NCBI GenBank assembly: GCA_964588495.1
Contig: CAZPPS010000001.1
Span: forward strand, 132,688 to 196,687
From: CAVPKN01 sp964588495
GTDB lineage: Bacteria; Chlamydiota; Chlamydiia; Chlamydiales; JAAKFR01
Length of the DNA: 64,000 bases
Direction: 5' to 3'
Positions 44,341 through 53,492 of the stretch are shown here, piece after piece. Each line of letters opens with the position of its first letter. Positions within the stretch are counted from its first letter, which is position 1. The notes beneath the pieces are model-generated. The model was not told the origin of the DNA. It did not search any database and saw only the letters and a program-made list of their open reading frames with translations. Made by a program: the position numbers and the translations under genes.

Positions 44341-44932
44341 GTTTAAGAACGCTGTTTTTTTAACGCTTACGGCCAATCTGGCTACTGCCTACTCTCAAAT
44401 CCGACTTGCCAATGAGCAGATTGTGATTTTGCAAAAAGTGTTGAAGACACGTGAAGAGGCGTTCGCCACCAATCAAGATCGCTACGAAGGGGAAATTACC
44501 TTTTATGGCGATAAGAGGGCAGTCTCCCTATTTTTTCCTTCACTGACGTTGACTGCTGTCCTCGGCCTTTTTAAGCTGGTTCAGCAGATATTCGATGCTC
44601 GGGACAAACCTCTCCCAAATCTTTTCGATGCAGGAAGACTCCGCTCTAACCTAAAACTCGAAATCGCCCTTGCCAACCTAAAATCCTACGCAGAAGAATA
44701 CGAAACGCTCGAAAAAGCGACAGAATGGGCAGAAACCAGCTACAAACTTTACAAAGACCGCTACCTGGCAGGTCTCACTTACTACATCGACGTCGTCAAC
44801 ACCGAACGGGACTTTCTCAACTACCAGCTAGGCCTCTCCTCAGTACAAGCCTTCCGTTTCATCAGCACCATCCAGCTCATTCAAGCCCTCGGCGGCAGCT
44901 GGTCTTGCCAAGGGTTCCACTATGTAGAGTAA
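44341..44932 (+). pseudogene. Internally deleted outer-membrane efflux factor remnant
   Basis: Plus-strand frame with fragments of a NodT/TolC-type channel: ATAYSQIRLANEQIVILQKV and on to EEAFATNQDRYEG (first repeat), then FPSLTLTAVLGLFKL, LFDAGRLRSNLKLEIALANL and YLAGLTYYIDVVNTERDFLN (second repeat). Large pieces between them and the whole N-terminus and signal peptide are missing, and the frame upstream (from 44225) is merely antisense to the adaptor remnant. Not functional as an efflux channel. Confidence 0.75.
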
Positions 44933-46507
44933 AGGGGCCAGTTGATTTTCCAAAGCAATCAAAGAAAGGTTCTTACGGATAAAATCATTAGGGGAAATTG
45001 CTGATTCTTTACCATACCAGCCATTAATCTGCTGGTACAAATCGGAAGTATTTTCCATTTCCCTCATTTTAAACATAATATCCCTTAAAACTTGCGCTGT
45101 GCGGCCCAACCCTCTGTGATAAGAACCTGGTTGATGTCCAAAATCCAATACATGCTTTAGTACAACTTTGAGGCTTTTAAGATTCGGTGTTTCTTCCTCT
45201 GAAATGAGTTCCAATAATTTACCACAAATACTGGCGTACATGGATTTTGGTATCACACTGTTTGCCCATTCACTATCCGCTGCATCTAAAAAACTTTCTA
45301 TTGATGGATAAGTAAAATCGGCTCTTTTTTTAAATAAACCTTCGCTATTCTTAAATAAAAAAGGAGAGCCGACGCTGGTTGCGATGCAATGTAAAATAAC
45401 TAATTTTAACAAATCGTCATTTGTTGTTGAATACAGCTCAAATATCGTATCCGTTTTATTTTCTAACGTAACAGTGGCATAGCCTTCCGGATCGTCAAAA
45501 CCGGGGTCCGGCACGTGAAGTGTGGAAACAACAATGATTTCGTAGGCCTTCGCTTTCTGATTTAAATCTGCGATTTTTTGGGCGTAATCCACCGCTTTTT
45601 CAATCTGGCCAGTCTGTGCGCACTTTTCAAGTAACACGTGGGTAATGTTGCTTCCCTGAGGCATTGTGATAATGCCCCCTAGCGCGTCCACTAATTTTTC
45701 TATGAATTGACAAGCTTTATCTAAATTTGGGAGGCCCCTTATTTTGACTGCGATCCTTTCGGCAAATTTTCGGGTGTATCTAAGAAGCCCATTCCCTTGC
45801 AAATCGGGAAGCTGGTCATTATTTGTTATGGGATTCATAATTTTTTCTAACTGTTCTAACATCGCATCATCGTAATGTTGATCGATCTCCCCTTGGATTA
45901 AAAATCCCTCCAAAATTCTATCAAAAATCAATGCGCTAATTAATGCTTTAAAAAGTGGAGACGCATGCGTATCACAATTCTTTTGCACTTCTTTTAACTG
46001 CTCAAAACTCACCTCCGAAATATCCATTGAAAAGACATAATCTTCGATAAATTGTGCGAATGCTTCATAAATTTTAGCGGGCTGAACAGCATCCGTTATC
46101 AACTCTCCACACTCTCCAGATATATATGAGGGCTTAAGCTGCTCAAGGAAGCTTTCAGCCTCCTCCAACAGGTCCTGTACCAAAATTCCCTTCAGGAACA
46201 CCTGTACATTGAAGGAGCACTGTACACTGTGACTCCAGCTCTTATTGACCAATGCAAAATTCCCTACATTTTTCAACCCTGCAAAAGCCAGGATCCGCGA
46301 AAAAACTTCAACAGGGAATCCCACAATGCCAAGAGCTTTAACGTTTCTATGCCAAAACCCCTGTCCGGCTTGCTGGACGCCACACTGATCCAGGATCGGC
46401 TCGACAACAGCTTCAACTACCTCCTCAGTCTCAGAAGAAGACTCCGTCCCCTCGACACTGTCAAAAAACAGATTTACAGATTGTTTATCATCGATAGCCT
46501 TAGACAT
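44840..46507 (-). CDS. F-box-like protein, putative ubiquitin-ligase adaptor effector
   Basis: 555 residues. Residues about 60-97 fit an F-box: LGIVGFPVEVFSRILAFAGL followed by NVGNFALVNKSWSHSV (consensus LPxExxxxILxxL...LxxVxKxW). F-box proteins dock on host SKP1. The rest is helical and may carry TPR-like repeats (LDKACQFIEKLVDALG, QIEKAVDYAQKIADLN). The last about 30 residues are encoded antisense to the outer-membrane factor remnant, so the original C-terminus was lost and replaced. Hydrophilic N-terminus rich in Glu and Ser; no signal peptide. Confidence 0.7.
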   Translation of the reverse strand: MSKAIDDKQSVNLFFDSVEGTESSSETEEVVEAVVEPILDQCGVQQAGQGFWHRNVKALGIVGFPVEVFSRILAFAGLKNVGNFALVNKSWSHSVQCSFNVQVFLKGILVQDLLEEAESFLEQLKPSYISGECGELITDAVQPAKIYEAFAQFIEDYVFSMDISEVSFEQLKEVQKNCDTHASPLFKALISALIFDRILEGFLIQGEIDQHYDDAMLEQLEKIMNPITNNDQLPDLQGNGLLRYTRKFAERIAVKIRGLPNLDKACQFIEKLVDALGGIITMPQGSNITHVLLEKCAQTGQIEKAVDYAQKIADLNQKAKAYEIIVVSTLHVPDPGFDDPEGYATVTLENKTDTIFELYSTTNDDLLKLVILHCIATSVGSPFLFKNSEGLFKKRADFTYPSIESFLDAADSEWANSVIPKSMYASICGKLLELISEEETPNLKSLKVVLKHVLDFGHQPGSYHRGLGRTAQVLRDIMFKMREMENTSDLYQQINGWYGKESAISPNDFIRKNLSLIALENQLAPLLYIVEPLARPAAAEGLNELDGADETEGLY

Positions 46508-46673
46508 TTATCCCTCAAAAAATAAATAAGTTAAGATTTCATAAATACAGCTTTATTTGCAATAAAAATGACACAAATTGTGGCGGCAAGCTTATTAAAA
46601 TAAAGAAATTTTTAGATACTTATTTTTCTTAATTTGTTAGAAAAGAACATCTTTTAAAACCAAGGAGACAAAA

Positions 46674-46955
46674 GTGGATATTAGTTCTATTGGGGGCTTT
46701 CATCAAATCTATCAAGCTCCAGCGGGAAACTCTCCGACAGATTGGAGAACGGAAGTGAATGAGCTTATTGATGCACTTAAAAATCACCAAATCACTCTTC
46801 CGGAAGCCCAAGCGCAAATCGCTGCTATTTTAGGTGATAAATCGCTAAATAGCCAGGAAAGGGCTTGGATTCAAGCTGCAAGCAATAACCTAGACCAGAA
46901 TCCTCCAGCCGTTTACCTTGCGATCGCTAAGTTGGAAGAGGCCTTAGCTGATTAG
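46674..46955 (+). CDS. Small hypothetical protein, GTG start
   Basis: 93 residues, not recognised. GTG at 46674 follows AAGGAGACAAAA, a strong ribosome site. Helical, neutral-acidic, with no signal peptide or membrane segment; an N-terminal Ser/Gly/Pro-rich stretch is compatible with a secreted protein. The stop lies two bases before TIR element copy 2. Confidence 0.6.
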   Translation: MDISSIGGFHQIYQAPAGNSPTDWRTEVNELIDALKNHQITLPEAQAQIAAILGDKSLNSQERAWIQAASNNLDQNPPAVYLAIAKLEEALAD

Positions 46956-46957
46956 GT

Positions 46958-47122
46958 AACCTGAGTTTTGGGTTATTTTTCCTCGTAGTCAGTGGATTTT
47001 TGTGAGGCAAAATCGCAATTTTTTGCGAAGCTCATAGCAGAGCCCCTATTTGCGAGCAAAAAAGTGCGATTTGGGCCACAAAAATCCCTGAGGATGAGGA
47101 AAAATAACCCAAAACTCAGGTT
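46958..47122. repeat. TIR element, copy 2 (165 bp)
   Basis: Same ends as copy 1 (AACCTGAGTTTTGGGTTA and its inverse) and TA at both borders; internal sequence nearly identical apart from AGCAGAGCCCC in place of AGCTGAAAGCG. It lies between convergent genes; its right TAA is the stop codon of the 145-aa gene. Confidence 0.87.
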
Positions 47123-47558
47123 AGGTAGGTAGAAGGGGCGCGGGTTCTTGGGAGAGCTTGTAGACGTGGCAGATGATGCTGACAGAGAGGAAACTGACGA
47201 GAAAGGCAGTTGAGGCGATCAGGGGCATGTAGTAACACATCATACCGATAAAGAGGATGGAGCCGGTAAAGCCTAAGACGCAGAGGCCGGTAGCTTTAAG
47301 CCATTCACACGCCTGTTTATCCCCTTGGCACGCGCGGACGGCTGCGATAATGGGCATAACAAGGATGCCAACAAGGGTGATGATGGGGAAAAGAGCCACT
47401 TTCAAGACTCCTGAGGTCAGGGCAATAGGAGCCACAATAACCCGCGCCATGACAGGATTTTCTTTATAGAAATCGCCAAGCTCTCTTTGGATGATTCCTT
47501 CTGGAATCACCCAATCGCTAAAAATCTGTACAGCCGAAATACCCATGAGGCGCAGCAT
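47121..47558 (-). CDS. Hypothetical membrane protein
   Basis: 145 residues with four hydrophobic segments (about 38-75 and 90-135) separated by a short Cys-containing loop (RACQGDKQACEWL). No family recognised. The start lies five bases after the glgB stop, so it is probably cotranscribed with glgB. The stop codon TAA is the outermost triplet of the TIR element, so the native 3' end may have been altered by the insertion. Confidence 0.6.
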   Translation of the reverse strand: MLRLMGISAVQIFSDWVIPEGIIQRELGDFYKENPVMARVIVAPIALTSGVLKVALFPIITLVGILVMPIIAAVRACQGDKQACEWLKATGLCVLGFTGSILFIGMMCYYMPLIASTAFLVSFLSVSIICHVYKLSQEPAPLLPT

Positions 47559-47563
47559 TGTAG

Positions 47564-49750
47564 CTACTTACGGTAATTAATTTCAAAGATCATAGTAGCA
47601 AGCGGAGCTAATTTGATATTAATTCCAACCACTGTCCCATCTTTTTCACGGCAGATCTCAATTTCATGATTAGTTTTCCCCATTCCGCCAAAACTTTCTT
47701 TGTCGGAGTTAAAAACTTCTTTGACCGACTGCATAGCGGCCAGCGGGACGAAATAGACGGGGTGATAGGTCGGCGTGAAGTTATGGACACAGAGAAGCTC
47801 GTAAGGAGTGCTCCCTTTTCTTCGGTAGCTGATCACACTATTATCGACATCGGAGAAATTGACCCACTCAAAGCCTGTAAAATCAAAATCTCTTTCCCAT
47901 AAAGGAGGATGGTCCAAATAAAAGTGGTTGATCGCTTTTACCATATTTTGAATCCCTTTGTGAGAAGGGTATTGCAAAAGATGCCAGTGAATCTCCTCTT
48001 TGACCCACCACTCGCTAAATTGTGCGAGCTCTCCTCCCATAAAGAGCATTTTTTTGCCCGGCTGGCACATCATATAACTGAGAAGAAGGCGCAAATTCGC
48101 AAATTTCTGCCAGTAATCCCCCGGCATTTTTGAGACAAGGCTCCCCTTGCCGTGGACAACTTCGTCATGGGATAACACAAGGACAAACCGCTCAGAAAAA
48201 GCGTAGAGAAGCCCAAAAGTTAAATCGTTGTGGTGGTGACTTCGGTAAATGGGGTCTTTATGGAAAAAACGGAGCGTATCATTCATCCAGCCCATGTTCC
48301 ATTTGTAATCGAAGCCAAGACCATTTTGATCGACCGCGCGTGTCACCCCCGCAAAGGCTGTCGATTCTTCTGCAATCGTAATCACTCCCGGGAATTTTTG
48401 GTGAACAATGGAATTGAAATGTTTGAGAAACTCGACTGCCTCGATATTTTCATTGCCGCCGTAAATATTGGGGATCCAGGCGCCGTTTTCTCTTCCATAA
48501 TCGAGATAGAGCATGGAAGCTACGGCATCGACACGCATCCCGTCAATGTGCAGTTTATCGATCCAATAAAGAGCACTTGCAATCAAAAAGTTAGAAACTT
48601 CACGTCTTCCATAGTTAAAAATTAGCGTGCTCCAATGGGGATGATAGCCTTGTCTTGGGTCTTCATGTTCATAAAGCGAAGTTCCATCAAAACGGGCTAA
48701 AGCAAAGTCGTCGGTGGGGAAATGACCCGGCACCCAATCTAGAATGACTCCTATCGAATTTTGGTGTAAGAAATCGACAAAATACTGAAAATCTTCTGGT
48801 GTGCCAAAACGGCTTGTGACAGCAAAAAAGCCGCACACCTGATAGCCCCACGACTCATCAAGAGGATGTTCTTCGACGGGTAGGAGCTCCACATGTGTGT
48901 AGCCCATTTCTTTGCAGTAAGCGGCAAGATCAATCGCAATATCTTTAAAATTGCGATAGTGGCCATGTTCCAACATCCAAGAGCCTAAGTGTACTTCATA
49001 GATATTCAAAGGTTTATGAATGGAATCTTGGCCTCGCGTCTCAATCCATTCCTGATCGCTCCATTCAAATCGATCCACGTTTGCGACAACAGAGGCTGTC
49101 ATCGGGCGCAGTTCTGCCGCAAAAGCAAAGGGATCGGCTTTGACTAAGATCTCTCCCTGATTGGTTTTGATCTCAAATTTGTAACGTTCTTTTTCAGAAA
49201 GTCCGGGGACAAAAATTTCCCAAACTCCAGAATTTCCCATGCTTCTCATGGGATTGACACGGCCGTCCCAAAAATTGAAATCTCCCACAACAGAGACCCG
49301 CATCGCACTTGGGGCCCAAACTGCAAATTTCACCCCAGAAACGCCCTGATGCGTACATAAATGAGCTCCTAACTTCTCATAAAGTTCGTAATGGACACCT
49401 TTTGCGTAGAGATGGGAATCCATCTCTCCCCATGTAGGCTCAAAAGCATAAGGATCTTCTGCGAGCAAACCGCTCTGGTGATAAATTTTGTAATCTTTCA
49501 GTTCGATAGAATCAGAAACAATGTGATCAAAAATGCCCGCTTCGTGGATTTTGCGTGCTGGAGTGATTTTACCCTGAACTTGCAGATACACTTCTTGAGC
49601 TCCCGGCCTGTAAAGACGGATGATTTTTTTTCCGTCAAAAAAAGGATGGAGTCCGAGAAAATGGTGGGGATCCCAGTGTTCTCCTTGAATAATGCGGGTA
49701 AGCTCGCTTAAAAAAGCAGTATCTGTAGAGGGAAGATCTTTTAGGGTCAT
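47564..49750 (-). CDS. glgB: 1,4-alpha-glucan branching enzyme
   Basis: 728 residues, standard length. Order: N1 domain (HHFLGLHPFFDGKKIIRLYR), CBM48 (FAVWAPSAMRVSVVGDFNFW), catalytic GH13 barrel with YEVHLGSW, DWVPGHFP, GMRVDAVASMLYLDY (nucleophile Asp), TIAEESTAF (acid Glu) and VLSHDEVVHGK, then the C-terminal beta domain. It makes alpha-1,6 branches in glycogen; chlamydiae store glycogen. In an operon with the downstream membrane protein and the upstream hypothetical, mtaB. Confidence 0.98.
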   Translation of the reverse strand: MTLKDLPSTDTAFLSELTRIIQGEHWDPHHFLGLHPFFDGKKIIRLYRPGAQEVYLQVQGKITPARKIHEAGIFDHIVSDSIELKDYKIYHQSGLLAEDPYAFEPTWGEMDSHLYAKGVHYELYEKLGAHLCTHQGVSGVKFAVWAPSAMRVSVVGDFNFWDGRVNPMRSMGNSGVWEIFVPGLSEKERYKFEIKTNQGEILVKADPFAFAAELRPMTASVVANVDRFEWSDQEWIETRGQDSIHKPLNIYEVHLGSWMLEHGHYRNFKDIAIDLAAYCKEMGYTHVELLPVEEHPLDESWGYQVCGFFAVTSRFGTPEDFQYFVDFLHQNSIGVILDWVPGHFPTDDFALARFDGTSLYEHEDPRQGYHPHWSTLIFNYGRREVSNFLIASALYWIDKLHIDGMRVDAVASMLYLDYGRENGAWIPNIYGGNENIEAVEFLKHFNSIVHQKFPGVITIAEESTAFAGVTRAVDQNGLGFDYKWNMGWMNDTLRFFHKDPIYRSHHHNDLTFGLLYAFSERFVLVLSHDEVVHGKGSLVSKMPGDYWQKFANLRLLLSYMMCQPGKKMLFMGGELAQFSEWWVKEEIHWHLLQYPSHKGIQNMVKAINHFYLDHPPLWERDFDFTGFEWVNFSDVDNSVISYRRKGSTPYELLCVHNFTPTYHPVYFVPLAAMQSVKEVFNSDKESFGGMGKTNHEIEICREKDGTVVGINIKLAPLATMIFEINYRK

Positions 49751-49766
49751 AGTTCAGGTCGTCAAA

Positions 49767-50747
49767 TTATTTTTGGAATTGATCCAATAAATAGAGAGAT
49801 CCTGATTTAATTTCTAGTCTTTCGCCGCAAGAAACGCGCAAGCCTTTCTCTTCTTTTTGAGAACGGAGGCGAAAAGAACGGATATCTTTGGGGAAATGGA
49901 GTCCAATTTCTGCGTCTTGAAGGGCATGGAGATGGATTTTTTTGATCTGTTTCTGACTCCATTCGAAATCAAGGGTGCCAAAAGGAAGGCAAGAGACATG
50001 CGTCATTCTTCCGGCAAAACATTCAGGGGGCAAATTGGGCAAAAAGAAAAGTTCGTTCATATTTTGCACAAAAAATAAGGAGCGGATCAGACGGGCTCCC
50101 TCTGTAAGTAGATACAACGGGGAAAGTGTACTCGACAACACGCTAGAGGGCAAAATTCCCTGATGATCCACATCTGAGGCCCGTGGAATTAACATGTCGG
50201 AAAAGCCTGCCAGAAACAGCTTGTTGAATAACGGAACGATTTTTTCAGGACGGTGCTCGGCAATGGCTTCGCGGATCTGTTTCAAGAAAAAGAACATCCC
50301 GGAGCTCTCTTCGTGCTCCTGTTTTGGCAAGATCAAAAGAGATCCTAAACGGTACCAGAATGCAAAAATTTCACAAAAATCCCCTCTTTTTTTGATCGCT
50401 TCCCATTCTTGTTTTTTATGAGAGCCTAGCGACAAACGCTCCCGATTTACAATCGGGAGAAGCGGGGGGTTTTTCTTAAAAACGACCTCCCCACCGGGAA
50501 AAATATGAAAACGGGTGACTTCGCTAAAAATCGTCACACACCCTCTTTCCAAATCCTGCATCACCGTGAAGTTTTTGAGTGGCCCTTCAATATCAAAAGG
50601 GATCTCTTTAAGGATTTTTCCTGAAAAATCGTAAATCCGCACAAGAGCCGGATAGGCTTCGACTATTTTTTGAGTCCCGGGAATCAAACACCGTGTCCCT
50701 GGCAAATGAGAGAAGGGCTTTAAGCGTGCGGCAATGGAAATATTCAT
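49767..50747 (-). CDS. Conserved chlamydial hypothetical next to glgB (CT865-like)
   Basis: 326 residues. Position directly upstream of glgB parallels Chlamydia, where a hypothetical of similar size (CT865) accompanies glgB. The C-terminal segment KKIHLHALQDAEIGLHFP and LRVSCGERLEIKSGSLYLLD recalls the C-terminal domain of GH65/GH95 enzymes, suggesting carbohydrate work; this is weak. Start at 50747 overlaps the mtaB stop by ATGA, so translation is coupled; the longer frame is dropped. Confidence 0.65.
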   Translation of the reverse strand: MNISIAARLKPFSHLPGTRCLIPGTQKIVEAYPALVRIYDFSGKILKEIPFDIEGPLKNFTVMQDLERGCVTIFSEVTRFHIFPGGEVVFKKNPPLLPIVNRERLSLGSHKKQEWEAIKKRGDFCEIFAFWYRLGSLLILPKQEHEESSGMFFFLKQIREAIAEHRPEKIVPLFNKLFLAGFSDMLIPRASDVDHQGILPSSVLSSTLSPLYLLTEGARLIRSLFFVQNMNELFFLPNLPPECFAGRMTHVSCLPFGTLDFEWSQKQIKKIHLHALQDAEIGLHFPKDIRSFRLRSQKEEKGLRVSCGERLEIKSGSLYLLDQFQK

Positions 50748-51991
50748 GAAATGGGAAGTCCAATTAGGCAATCAGGTTGATTTTCGATGAGTTTTACTCT
50801 AACGAGCTCGTTGGGTTTAAAGCCGCTACCCTTTAATTTCACGGGCAAGAAGTTTTCGGTGTGACCCAGAAGAGAATCGCCCTCTCCGTTTTCGGTCAAA
50901 ATAGACATCTCACGTCCCACATAAGTGTGTCTGAGTTGAAAAGACATCTCTTCAGATAGACGTAAAAGCTCACTTTTGCGGCTCTGCATGAGAGCTTCTG
51001 GAACTTGATTCGGATAATCAAAAGCTCGCGTGCGCTCCCGTCGGCTATAAGGGAACATGTGCACTTTTGCAAATTTCACTTCCCGAATCACTTTCAAAGT
51101 CTCTTCAAAATCGGTCTCGGTCTCTCCGGGAAAGCCTACGATGACATCGGTTGTAAAGGTAAAATCGGGAGCCGCTTTTTTTAGTTTTTCCACAGATTCT
51201 AGAAAAATCTGCCGGGTATATTTCCGGTTCATCCGTTTTAAAACAACATTTGAGCCCGATTGAAGGACTAAATGGAGGCTGTGGCATGTCTTTTTGCCGT
51301 TGATAATGACATCCATTAACTTGTCATCCACCTCATCAGGATCAATCGAGGAAAGGCGCACTCTTTCAATTCCCTCGACTTGGTCCACTTCCCGGATCAA
51401 ATCGGCAAGCCCCTTGTCCTCATCTTGGAAATCGCCCACGTTAATTCCGGTGATCACAACTTCTTTATAACCTGAAATGACGAGTTGCTCGATCTCTTTA
51501 AGAATTCCAGGAATTTGTTTAGAACGGGATCTTCCTCTGACGTAAGGGATGATGCAATAGGTACAAAAAGAGTTGCATCCATCTTGTACTTTGACAAAAG
51601 CGCGGGTATGCGCCTCAAAATTTTTAATTGAAAATTCGGGAACGTCAATTTCTGGAAAGAGTTTTTCAACCAAAAGCTCTTTTTCTTTGTTGGAGACAAC
51701 TTTAGAGACACCGCCAATTTGCTGGATCAGCTCCGGTTTTCTCTCGGCCAAACAGCCGGTCACCACCACTTGTGCTTCAGGATTCTGCCGGACCAGCTTG
51801 CGAATCTGATGTCTGGAGGTTTGGTCGGCCGATTCTGTCACCGTGCACGTATTGACGATGCACAAATCAGCTTCTTCCCCCTCCCCCGCTTCCACATAGC
51901 CGATCGCTAAAAGCTGGTCTCTAAAGCCCTGAGTCTCATATTGGTTCGTGCGGCATCCTAAAGTTGCCAGCTTAAAAGTCTTTTTTTTCAT
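50744..51991 (-). CDS. mtaB: tRNA (t6A37) methylthiotransferase MtaB
   Basis: 415 residues: UPF0004 domain (ATLGCRTNQYETQGFRDQL, CIVNTCTV), radical-SAM motif GCNSFCTYCIIPYVRGRSRS with CxxxCxxC, and a TRAM domain at the end. It adds a methylthio group to t6A37 in tRNAs reading ANN codons. The CRTNQ signature and length fit MtaB rather than MiaB. Followed by the hypothetical and glgB. Confidence 0.93.
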   Translation of the reverse strand: MKKKTFKLATLGCRTNQYETQGFRDQLLAIGYVEAGEGEEADLCIVNTCTVTESADQTSRHQIRKLVRQNPEAQVVVTGCLAERKPELIQQIGGVSKVVSNKEKELLVEKLFPEIDVPEFSIKNFEAHTRAFVKVQDGCNSFCTYCIIPYVRGRSRSKQIPGILKEIEQLVISGYKEVVITGINVGDFQDEDKGLADLIREVDQVEGIERVRLSSIDPDEVDDKLMDVIINGKKTCHSLHLVLQSGSNVVLKRMNRKYTRQIFLESVEKLKKAAPDFTFTTDVIVGFPGETETDFEETLKVIREVKFAKVHMFPYSRRERTRAFDYPNQVPEALMQSRKSELLRLSEEMSFQLRHTYVGREMSILTENGEGDSLLGHTENFLPVKLKGSGFKPNELVRVKLIENQPDCLIGLPIS

Positions 51992-52038
51992 AATTGGGCA
52001 ATAATCATCTCAAATCACCCCCGAAATGTCAATGGCCA

Positions 52039-52169
52039 TATCCGTGACCATATCCGTGCGTGACCGTGACCGTGTCCGTGCCCGTGACCGACCCGTGTTC
52101 CCGTGCTTCCGAGTTTCGGTAATCGGAGCCCAAGGCACGGGACGGTCACGGGCACGGACACGCACGGGA
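52039..52169. repeat. GTGACCGTG repeat with long inverted arms
   Basis: Units of CCGTGACCGTG and CCGTGCCCGTG on the left (52057-52096) are mirrored by CACGGGACGGTCACGGGCAC and GGACACGCACGGG (52135-52169), so the stretch can form a long hairpin. It lies between the hflX stop and the mtaB start, both on the minus strand. Words shared with 3173-3217. No coding content. Confidence 0.75.
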
Positions 52170-52175
52170 AAAAAA

Positions 52176-53492
52176 TTACTCAACTTTATAGCTCTCAAAG
52201 CGGTGGGCAAGTGCCAAAGGGATCTCAGCCCTCAAAATCACCTCATTCTCCTCATATTCTTCATACAAAATATTTCCTTCACGACGGATCACGGCAACAA
52301 GAGCATATTCGCTCTGGGGAATGCGCAACTTCACAACCTGCCTCAGCGCAGCAATCTCCTGCATCATCAGCTGCGTCAGACTCTCAAAGCCTGTTTTTTC
52401 AAGCGCCGAGATGACCACTGTTTTGGGATATTTCAATCTTAGTTGATCGACCATATTCCCATCGGGACATTGATCCACTTTATTTAAGACAGTGATGATA
52501 GAACTCTCTACGGCGTTCAGATCTTTGAGCAGCTTCCGTGTGGTTTCTGCATGTTCAAGGGCCAGAGGGTGAGAGGCGTCGACTAAATGCAAAAGGACAT
52601 CGTCATGAAGAGCCGCCTCCAAAGTGCTGCGGAAAGCTGCGACGAGTGTGTGGGGCAGTTTGCGGATAAAGCCGACCGTATCGGTTAAAAGCACTTCTTG
52701 GTTGTTGGGAAGGGTGAATTTACGTGTTGTCGGGTCTAATGTCGCAAACAATTTGTCTTCAACGAGCACTTCCGCTTTAGTGAGGGCATTTAAAAGAGTC
52801 GATTTCCCTGCGTTGGTGTAGCCCACAATGGCAAATGTAGGGATATGCGCCCGTTTTCTGGCAGCCCTTTGTGTTTCCCGGTAGCGCTGCACTTCGAGAA
52901 GTTCGCTGTTCAGCCTTTCAAGCTTTCTTTTGAGGAGGCGGCGGTCGATTTCAATCTGCTTTTCCCCCTCCCCTTTGAGATAACCACCCCGTGCCCTTTG
53001 TCTTGAAAAGTGGCTCCACATCCTTTTAAGGCGGGGAAATTGGTATTTAGTTTTGGCAAGTTCAATCTGAAGACGGGCCTCTTTGGTCTGTGCCCTTTGA
53101 GCAAAAATCTCAAGGATGAGCTCTGTCCGGTCCATCACAGCTATTTTAAAGAACTTTTCCAAATTGCGCTGCTGCGCTGGGGTGATCTCTTCATCAAAAA
53201 TGACAATATTAGCTTTTTTCTTTTCAATTTCTGCCAGAACCTCTTCCAGTTTCCCTTTGGGTAAAAAAGTGGAAGCTTCCACTTTACGAATGGCGCAAGG
53301 AAGTTTAGCTGCTACAGGCGTTCCAAAAGTGTCTGTCAGGCTTTCCAGCTCAGCTAAGTGCTCTTCACAAATTTCTCTTTGATCGGGGCCCATAAAAGTG
53401 CCGACAAGTACCGCAAGGGGCTCTTGTCCCTCTTTCGTATCAATGCCGAGCTCCTCAGAAAAATCCTCATCTTCATTTTCATTTTCATGCAT
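52176..53492 (-). CDS. hflX: Ribosome-associated GTPase HflX
   Basis: 438 residues from the ATG at 53492. N-terminal HflX domain (ANIVFDEEITPAQQRNLEKF, MDRTELILEIFAQRAQTKEA, then GEKQIEIDRR) and a GTPase domain with G1 GYTNAGKST, G3 DTVGF and G4 NKVD. It rescues stalled or hibernating ribosomes. The start overlaps the stop of the MBL gene by eight bases. The hflX/PhnP-like pairing also occurs in Chlamydia (CT379/CT380). Confidence 0.96.
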   Translation of the reverse strand: MHENENEDEDFSEELGIDTKEGQEPLAVLVGTFMGPDQREICEEHLAELESLTDTFGTPVAAKLPCAIRKVEASTFLPKGKLEEVLAEIEKKKANIVIFDEEITPAQQRNLEKFFKIAVMDRTELILEIFAQRAQTKEARLQIELAKTKYQFPRLKRMWSHFSRQRARGGYLKGEGEKQIEIDRRLLKRKLERLNSELLEVQRYRETQRAARKRAHIPTFAIVGYTNAGKSTLLNALTKAEVLVEDKLFATLDPTTRKFTLPNNQEVLLTDTVGFIRKLPHTLVAAFRSTLEAALHDDVLLHLVDASHPLALEHAETTRKLLKDLNAVESSIITVLNKVDQCPDGNMVDQLRLKYPKTVVISALEKTGFESLTQLMMQEIAALRQVVKLRIPQSEYALVAVIRREGNILYEEYEENEVILRAEIPLALAHRFESYKVE

